DNA of 64,000 bases from contig NC_085140.1 of NCBI RefSeq assembly GCF_024139115.2, forward strand, positions 45,044,180 through 45,108,179. Reading direction: 5' to 3'. Below are positions 57,574 through 64,000 of the stretch, piece after piece. Source of the DNA: Armigeres subalbatus. Taxonomy: Eukaryota > Arthropoda > Insecta > Diptera > Culicidae. The position numbers were made by a program, and so were the translations under genes. The notes under the pieces were generated by a model. The model ran no database searches, had not been told where the DNA came from, and worked only from the letters and a program-made list of their open reading frames with translations. How positions within the stretch are numbered: the stretch's first letter is position 1; each line of letters begins with the position of its first letter.

Positions 57574-58129
57574 AAATAAATAATGGATTACATTGCCGAA
57601 AGGAGATTCTCTCTATCCCGCGGGCTTCACGTAAGTGTCTCTGGTTACGGGTCCGCTACCTCCGTTGCTTGCCCTTCACACAGAAGTGCATTGAAAGCAG
57701 AATGGTAATTAAATTCGATTGTACTATTGGGTGGAGCCGCATCAGAGCAAGACTCAAGCCAGGGTGATGGATAATCACATACATACATATATACTTTTAA
57801 AAATTCTACAAAACTCCTTCGAAATTATTTTGACAATTCCACTGGAATTTTTCCTGGTGTTTTTATAAGACATTCCATTCCCTCGGAAATTAATCTAGTG
57901 ATTTCTTCGGAACTTCCAACACCATTTCTGCTGCTGTTGAAGTTTAACAGTGCAGCGTGTGAGCTGCTATTCATGTGTATTTTTCGTTATTCTCTTTTCT
58001 CGCGCCAATTGCTCGCGTTATGTGCGTAGCAGTTGGCGCGCTGTAAGTCCAATTAGATTTTAAATTTGAATGTTTGTGCACACGTCCCCAATAATTGTAA
58101 TATATAATAATAATTGTCTTCCCGTACTA

Positions 58130-58168
58130 AGAGTCGCCTATAAAAGGCGACTCTACAATCAATTCAGT
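58130..58168 (+). promoter_or_regulatory. TATA box inside a perfect hairpin, with initiator
   Basis: AGAGTCGCCT-ATAAA-AGGCGACTCT is a perfect 10-bp stem whose loop and edges spell TATAAAAG (58139-58146). TCAGT at 58164-58168 fits an arthropod initiator at normal spacing. Confidence 0.6.
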
Positions 58169-58219
58169 GTACAGTATCGTTATCGTAACCTCCGAGCTGG
58201 CACGCTGCCTCTCGGAGGC

Positions 58220-58225
58220 AATAAA
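58220..58225 (+). terminator. AATAAA polyadenylation signal of the LTR-like segment
   Basis: Follows the hairpin CTCCGAG...CTCGGAG (about 58191-58217). Confidence 0.4.
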
Positions 58226-58689
58226 CCAACAGTTGAAGTCATCAAGCAGTTGTTCTTTATTCGTCTGGATCCTGGAAAGTGAAACACAACGTAGGGTCGT
58301 CCCACACTGGACGAAACAATATCTATCTCCGAATTCCTAGAGCAATTTCCAAAGGACCTCCTAAAGGAATTACTGACATACTTAAATCTCTTTACCAATT
58401 TCTTTTCCCATTACTCCTAGAATACCTTCATGATATTCTCCAGAGATTCCTTCAGAAAATTCTCCAGGAATTACAACGGCGATAAATTCAGAAATTCTTC
58501 AAGGCTCTAATATTTTTCTCCAGATATTCCTTCAGAACTTCCTCCAGGACTTCATGGAAATTATTTCAAGAAAATCAAGAAATTGTTTATCGAAATAAAT
58601 CGAAACCAATTTTTTAAAACAATTCTAGCAATTACAAGGAAAATGAAGGAAAAAAACAATTTGTTGGGTCACGTGCCCAATCGTGCTCC

Positions 58690-58780
58690 AGCTCCAGAAG
58701 CCAAAAGATCAGTTTTGGTTTTGCATATCATGAGGCTAACACAATGATACTCCATGCCCAGGAATTCATTATGGTGTTGA
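58690..58780 (-). mobile_element. SINE fragment related to 31212-31522
   Basis: Reverse strand reads TATCATTGTGTTAGCCTCAT then GATATGC, matching the body of the GAA-tailed SINE. Head and tail are absent. Confidence 0.65.
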
Positions 58781-59322
58781 TTTGTAGATGTATTTTTACC
58801 GGGATCTCAGCAATTTGTTAAACTTTTACTGAAATTCGCACAGCCGAGCCCCAACAAACGTGTTTTTGCCAAGATTTCTGTCAAAATTGCTGAGAATCAG
58901 TTAATTATTTGCCGAAAATCAGCTAACAAACGTTAATTTTGCCGGGTTTTCAGTTTTTTATTTCGGTGGGCTAACGGCTGTGTGGAATTTGCCGAGCTGT
59001 ATAAATAAAAACTGAGTGTGTAAGCACTGGATCAATTAAGATATGTAACATTCCAACCATTAAAAGATGATGAACTACCCAATGCGACCAGAATGAGGTT
59101 ATTCCACATGAAGTTACATATGAGATTATAAGTTAATCGCCACGCTCATTGATTTGTAGATCTGTAGCCAAGAAGTTTTGGATGACCTAAAACAGAGCAT
59201 TCCAAAATTTTGGATATGCGACCCACCTAGCAAAATTCTATATGTCTCGCGACCCACGTATAAAAAATGCATTTTACCAAGTAGTATTAGGCATTAATTG
59301 AATTGCCACCCGAACTGATGCC

Positions 59323-59495
59323 GCTGTTGCGTGGGGAAAGCGCCGACCCACTGGTGTGACCGTCCGTCCGAAGAATGAGCCGTGGTGCTAATGCACCACT
59401 GCTTAAATACCCTCCCTTCTGTGGGAGGAATTAGGCCCGTCCGACCTACTGCTGTTTGGGGAAGCGCCGACCCACTAGTGTGACCGTTCGTCACC
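59323..59495. repeat. Direct repeat GCGCCGACCCACTNGTGTGACCG
   Basis: GGGGAAAGCGCCGACCCACT at about 59335 and GGGGAAGCGCCGACCCACTA at about 59458, both followed by GTGTGACCG, are 120-125 bp apart. Origin unknown. Confidence 0.75.
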
Positions 59496-59759
59496 GCGTT
59501 CGTTGAGTGAATGTCGCAGAATGGTGATACTCTTAGTTTTATATCAATAATTGAGTATGTGAGGCTCCGCCCATTTGAAGAGTGTTGCGCAATGCAGTTA
59601 CAAGGCGATTTTTTTTTCGATGCAAGCGAACAAGATTGTTCAAGAAAACGGATTACTCATTCAAATTACAAATAAATTAAGTACAAAACGGTTTATTGGT
59701 TTTCTAATTACATTATCTTAATTTATTAAATTTCTCTTCTTTAAATCCACCGCTCGTAT

Positions 59760-59940
59760 TACTACATCAATTTTTACAATTATGCTTTACTTGTTTTGGA
59801 GGAAATCAAAGTTGTTATCATATCATATGAATTACTTTATCTATATGGACATGGTTTGCGGTGATTTGATTGGCCATTTGGCATATAAAGCACTAGTGCG
59901 ACAACTGGTGATATAGCCACAACTGGTACATCTAGCCTAC
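59760..59940. mobile_element. Partial copy of the MITE at 63285-63773
   Basis: ATCAATTTTTACAATTATGC through GCGACAACTGGTGATATAGC to GGTACATCTAGCC TA aligns with 63602-63775. The left end was not found. Confidence 0.8.
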
Positions 59941-60056
59941 TGCTTACAGTTTTTCACTGGAAGTGCCCCAGCGTGTTGAGTATTTCCAAAACTATTGATC
60001 TGTATCGAAGAAATCGAAAGATTCGGTGCCAATTTGTTCAAAAAACAGTTTTTCGT

Positions 60057-60100
60057 TTAATACATTCCACTAAAAGAGCTTAATATATTTTCTGAGTTTT
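60057..60100 (+). repeat. Isolated end of the 39.8-kb foldback family
   Basis: TTTAATACATTCCACTAAAA followed by GAGCTTAATATATTTTCTGA matches 39973-40013, including the orientation, without any 21-bp array beside it. Confidence 0.8.
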
Positions 60101-60470
60101 TCGTTGTTTCAGATTAAGAAAAAGGATCCAATTCCTTTAGCAATTTCCTCGGATATGTCGGATATGTCCTCTAGAAGTTCTTTTAAAAATTCCTTTCGAA
60201 ATTCGTTCGGAAATACAGTTGAAGCAAAGTTATAAGATTGCTAATGTCACTCCCGTTCGGATGATCCACACCAAACGACGTTGGTGAAGAAACCAAACAT
60301 GGTTTACACTATAATGGACAATAAACGGACAAGCTAAGCATAATAACTAACACTAGCGGCCTAGTTCTTATGCTTCGGAGAATGAAATTCCTTGGGATTT
60401 TTTTTCAAAGGAATTCATTTTAAAAAAATCTTTAGGAAGCCCCTTAAGAAATTGTAGTCCGGGAGCAGGT

Positions 60471-60600
60471 AATTTGGCATAACGCCATTTGGCATAAGGT
60501 CATTTGGCATAAATGCCATTTGGCATAACGGACGTTTGGCATAATTGTGAACAGCGTCAAAAGTGAGGGTCATTTGGCATAACGGACATTTGGCATAATT
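60471..60600 (+). repeat. TTTGGCATAA short tandem cluster
   Basis: Six or more copies of TTTGGCATAA with spacers such as CGCCA, GGTCA and CGGAC. Related motifs are at 12730-12795 and, on the other strand, 31524-31570. Confidence 0.88.
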
Positions 60601-60789
60601 TTTAGTATTCATCAAATTAGTTGCTTGACTAAGTGGTGCTGGGAAAAAAACTGTAATGATGAATATAACACCGGTCGATAATAATATTAAAGAGTCATAA
60701 TTTCGTAGATAGCTTGCATTAGCCAAGTATAAAGCAAGGATAATTGTTATTCCTCTATTAGAATCATGGTTTGCCCAGTGAAAAGCAAT

Positions 60790-61275
60790 GTTTATTAGCC
60801 AAGGCAGTAGTGGATGTGATTCTTAAAGGTTCTCTTCTTCAAAAGTAGGCACTTTCCCGGATGAAGGCAATGGTGGATGTGATTCATTCTTTAAATTTAG
60901 GCTTTTGCTCGGAATAAGGCAATGGTGGATGTGATCCCTTATTTAAAAGTAGGTGCTTGTCCGAATTAAGGTAATGGCGGATGTAATTCCTTCTTTAAGG
61001 TCACTCCTCACGGAATCCAAGTTTCAAAGTGCTCGCGTTTTAGGGGGCATATCACTCGATACGGAGGCGGCACACAACTGTCATTTTTGTTGAAAGTTCT
61101 TTGAAAGTAGGCCGGGGTTGGTCCGGTGTAAGGAAATAGTGGATGTGATTTCTTCTTTAAAAGAAGGCGCTTGCCTGGATTTTGGCAGTTAAGGCAATTG
61201 TGATGTGCCTCCTTTAAAAGTATGAGTTTGTCCAGAATAAGGCAATGATGGATGTGATTCCTTCCTTTCGTGAAA
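60790..61275. repeat. 55-bp minisatellite, second array
   Basis: AATGGTGGATGTGATTCCTT units with AAAGTAGGC and GCCCGGAT variants, the family of 30630-31095. It is split by the inverted-repeat element at 61040-61325. Confidence 0.88.
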
Positions 61276-61325
61276 TAATAAAAATGACAGTTGTGCGTTG
61301 CTTCCGTATCGAGTGGTGTACCCTA
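61040..61325. mobile_element. Inverted-repeat element enclosing part of the minisatellite
   Basis: CACTCGATACGGAGGCGGCA with CACAACTGTCATTTTTGTT (61052-61090) is mirrored by AATAAAAATGACAGTTGTGC with GTTGCTTCCGTATCGAGTG (about 61274-61316). Between the arms lie 55-bp minisatellite units. Confidence 0.75.
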
Positions 61326-61553
61326 GGTGGTGGTGGATTATTTTGGGTTTATTTAATACATTCCAGAAAAAATATAAGGGAATTTTCAAGAGAATTTACA
61401 AAGTAATCCCCAATTAATTTTCAGAATAAATTCTTATATTTCTTCAGGAATTGCTTCTTTTGGAATTCTTCAGGAATTCAATCGAAACGTTTTTTTACCC
61501 ATGTATTCAATACATTTTCAATTGTATAAATTGATTGGAACATTTATTCAAAA

Positions 61554-61670
61554 CTATGGATCGTTTTCAACTTTTGGAAAAATTTCGCTGGGATTGGGAT
61601 TGAACCCGACCTCCTGCGTAAGAGGCAGAAGCAATAGCCATATGACTACCAAGCCCGCTCTTTCGCTCAT
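61554..61670 (-). mobile_element. tRNA-derived SINE head (Lys-like anticodon loop)
   Basis: Minus strand reads GGGCTTGGTAGTCATATGGC, an anticodon-like arm CTGCCTCTTACGCAGG with loop CTCTTAC, and box B GGTCGGGTTCAATCCC. The remaining tRNA pairing is poor. Body and tail are not clear. Confidence 0.6.
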
Positions 61671-62131
61671 GATGTATTGATGACCGGACTTACTACCGAG
61701 AAAACTGTATGGATTAGTGTTCAAAGTAAGGGATGCCTTCGTAAATTTCCTAGGAATTCTTTCAGAAGCCTCTTCAGTGATTATTACAATATGCGGAATT
61801 TTTTGTTTGTTATTTTGGCGTATATAATCAAATTTCAGGATAAATATTCGTTTGGTGAACTCGTGCCCCAGCTCAGCTCCGTTAGTGGAAGCCGATAGCA
61901 ACTGGAATTGGAGAACGGAAGTGGGACAGGGTCGGTCACACCTCACGTATGGGTTGAAACGAAATCTGTGATCAAGCACCTAGCAACTGGAACCTAGCTG
62001 GACATCGTAGCAGAGTCGATTTGAATCTCGGCTCAGCTTGTTCGATTCCGTCTGGGATCATCCATCCTATGGGATCAATAGACGTAGTGGATAGGTCACT
62101 TTTTGAAGAGTCAAGAAATTAAACTTACGAG

Positions 62132-62732
62132 CACTCTTGTAAAATGTCATCTGCATGTCATTTGACTAATTTGTGAATAACTTTCTTCAGAAGTAAAATT
62201 CATATCATAATTTTAAATGTACTCATAAAGCTTGAGTAGGGCTATATTTTTGGTCAAGGGTACATTACTCTAAATATAACATCTAATGCTGGAGAGTGAA
62301 AACTCTCCAAAATGTCACGTGTCATTTGACATAATGTCAATTGAATGACATTTTGCCTCCCACGCCCCAGATTACGTATTTACAGCAATGTCTTGCTAGA
62401 CAAAGTTGTAGCCACATTTAAGTGCTATAAGTTCGTCATACATCAAGAATCAATAGCTAACTTCTGAAAAAAGTGTAATCGTCCCCATTTGTAACCAGTT
62501 GGACCACGTCCTGTAGATGGGCAACATCGAGCCCGAAACCGGTCGACAAAAAGGTAAATTAAAAAAAAATCCTTTTTCGTTTGTAAGAACCATAAGTGTT
62601 ATGTCCAGTCTCGCGTCGCGTTTTGTGTGTGTGATACAGTTCTTACGTTAGCATAAATCTCAAAAAATGAGTGTCTGAAAAAAGTTCCGGGAAAATTATA
62701 CAAACGAATGCAAATGACATTTTACAACACTG
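62132..62732. mobile_element. hAT-type MITE, copy 2, with 8-bp target duplication
   Basis: Aligns to 38674-39062 over its length except for a 199-bp insertion plus duplicated target. CTTACGAG is present at 62124-62131 and 62733-62740. The left tip is CAC rather than CAG. Confidence 0.92.
62475..62673. mobile_element. 199-bp retroposon-like insertion in the hAT MITE
   Basis: TCTGAAAAAAGT occurs at 62463-62474 and 62674-62685, once in the uninterrupted copy's position. A 12-bp duplication suggests LINE-driven insertion. The insert contains AACATCGAGCCCGAAACCGG but no recognisable box A and B. Confidence 0.8.
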
Positions 62733-62740
62733 CTTACGAG

Positions 62741-63282
62741 AGTAGCTTGAAACTCTTGATCGCATCACTGTTTGGAAACGCTCTCGCCGGAAACAGGCGC
62801 ATCTCCTTTCGACAGCTCTTTCGTATGACAGTTTGCATGGTTTGCTCGTTTCGAGTCGAGGTGCGCAATGCCACCCCAGATTTCCTTAATCATCTTCGAT
62901 GATCACCACACCACTGCTGTAGCTAGTAAAGCCTAAGATGAATAATAACGAGCTGAGTTGGATACTGCGGCATCAGAGACCACCTGGGAAAGATTTGATG
63001 GTGTACCTCAAGGAATATTTGTGGCGAGATTACTGGATGGTGTAGTAAATCCTGCAGCTTTCTCGGGTTTGAAGAGGATTAGTGTGTGATGTCGTCCTTT
63101 GCACTTCGGGCAGGAGAATTCAGAACGATTATCTTGATGACCCTGTTCAACGGCAAAACAACTGTCGTTCGAGGGAGCAGCCAATCAAACCCTCTCGAAA
63201 CTTCAACAAGCCTAGGCCTTATGGTTTTTTTGCGGCAAACATTAATTGAGTAGGAAATTCGAAATTTTATTGGAAAAAGAAC
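62741..63282. other. No gene recognised
   Basis: Short frames only; nothing supportable. Confidence 0.5.
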
Positions 63283-63284
63283 TA

Positions 63285-63773
63285 GGGTGGGTGTACCAAT
63301 TGTCGCCATACATAAGAACAACTATTTTTTTTTTAAATAAGTAAAAGGCATGTGGGTGGACTTTATATATCAAGCGAAAGGTTTGACTTCCTGCTCCTTA
63401 GAACAGCTGTGAAAACCACAATAAAATTTGTTATAATCATCAAAATTGATTAATCCATAATAGGAACGCATGCACCAGTTGAGGCACTATTTTTAAATTT
63501 GGTTCCTTTTTTGACAAATCCCATTGTTTTCTTATGGGACTGGCCAACTAGGGACCACTAGTGCGACAACTGGTGCAAAGGACGTCAAAAATTAAGCAAA
63601 ATCAATTTTTACAATTATGCTTTGCTTGTTGTGGAGAAGATCAAAGGTTTTATCGTATCATATGAGTATGCTTTATCGATATGAACTTGGTTTGCGGTGA
63701 TTTTATTGGCCATTTGGCATATAAAGCACATGTGCGACAACTGGTGCTATAGCCACAACTGGTACATCTAGCC
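63285..63773. mobile_element. 489-bp MITE with TA duplication
   Basis: Ends GGGTGGGTGTACCAATTGTC and, on the other strand, GGCTAGATGTACCAGTTGTG are inverted over about 28 bp. TA lies at 63283-63284 and 63774-63775. GTGCGACAACTGGTGC recurs inside. A partial relative is at 59760-59940. Confidence 0.85.
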
Positions 63774-64000
63774 TAATGAAATATTTAAATTTTACATAAA
63801 TTTTGTTTTTGTTTTTTGTATTTGCAAATATCAGCAAATATCAGCGATAAAAGAAGAAATTAATATCTGTTGCGATTTAACGCCATCAGTTGTTAAAATC
63901 TGAATTCATGATCTATAACTGATTGGTTTCCTCAAGTATCAATTTAAAATATGTGCTGCTCAATATGTAATTGTAACACCGTAATAAAAAATGATCCAAG

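Larger units (their letters stand above)
54735..57583 (+). mobile_element. RTE-type LINE, near full length, with target duplication
   Basis: TGGATTACATT flanks the element at 54724-54734 and 57584-57594 (11 bp). The 5' region is GC-rich, followed by an apurinic-type endonuclease and RT with the downstream WTMLVEDQRAL...RRLRWAGHVARM region found in RTE-like elements, and a short AT-rich 3' tail (TAAATAAAAATAAATAA). Length 2.85 kb including a 159-bp MITE. Coding is broken by at least one stop and several frame changes. Confidence 0.92.
57935..58290 (+). mobile_element. Solo-LTR-like segment with core promoter
   Basis: Begins TGTTGAAGTTTAACAGTG, contains a TATA box, an initiator-like TCAGT 27 bp downstream, a hairpin and AATAAA about 55 bp beyond that, and ends AAACACAAC. 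The U3-R-U5-like order resembles an LTR without its internal region. No target duplication was found, so the call is tentative. Confidence 0.45.

Noticed and set aside
61554..61979. 141-codon minus-strand frame
   Set aside because: Its 3' part overlaps a SINE head and it has no domain; probably chance.

Overview
The window looks like nuclear DNA of a culicine mosquito, most likely Aedes. This is inferred from the content: tRNA-derived SINEs of Feilai-like layout, a BEL/Pao LTR retrotransposon, RTE-like and RNase H-bearing LINEs, a Tc1/mariner fossil, many TA-, TTA- and 8-bp-TSD MITEs, and one host gene with short exons separated by introns of 1-9 kb. No bacterial-type operons, rRNA genes or CRISPR arrays were seen. 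Most long open frames are transposon fragments or frames through tandem repeats.

Layout. 1-5.5 kb: a 1.9-kb unit tandemly duplicated, each copy carrying a GATGGCCGACGATGG-type minisatellite, bracketed by inverted sequences. 5.5-14.7 kb: AT-rich, gene-poor DNA with a dead mariner (7050-7761), a short MITE (12414-12670) and a degenerate minisatellite (13.2-14.2 kb); 9.6-11.2 kb is less AT-rich and shows no repeat I recognise. 15886-22348: a two-LTR BEL/Pao element on the minus strand with gag and pol broken by several frameshifts; its right flank repeats sequence found 0.6 kb left of it. 22.9-27.9 kb: a foldback/satellite block with 155-bp inverted arms, CTCGGAG...CTCCGG minisatellites and a second near-identical copy. 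28-32.4 kb: SINEs, MITEs, a 55-bp minisatellite and hairpins.

33.0-47.9 kb: four minus-strand exons of one host gene. Splice sites and phases agree across all three junctions. They encode about 940 residues of a low-complexity, Ser-rich acidic and basic protein with two RxAxYFGI motifs; a cytoskeletal scaffold (supervillin-like) is a guess only. Its introns hold nested MITEs, a 1.1-kb long-TIR element interrupted by a hAT MITE, and at 39.7-45.8 kb an array of 21-bp AAGCTTTCTGGAAAG units punctuated by three long hairpins. A 5'-truncated LINE has inserted in that array, and a SINE has inserted in the LINE. 49-64 kb: a nested PIF-type MITE pair, degenerate GAATTCC-type repeats, an RTE LINE with its own MITE, a solo-LTR-like promoter segment, more minisatellite, a second hAT MITE copy with an insertion, and a TA-flanked MITE.

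The recurrent theme is inverted-repeat elements whose interior is a minisatellite. At least four unrelated examples occur, and the 39.8-41.5 kb one, inside an intron, is the clearest candidate for an undescribed foldback family. All coordinates were read by eye; no database search was possible.
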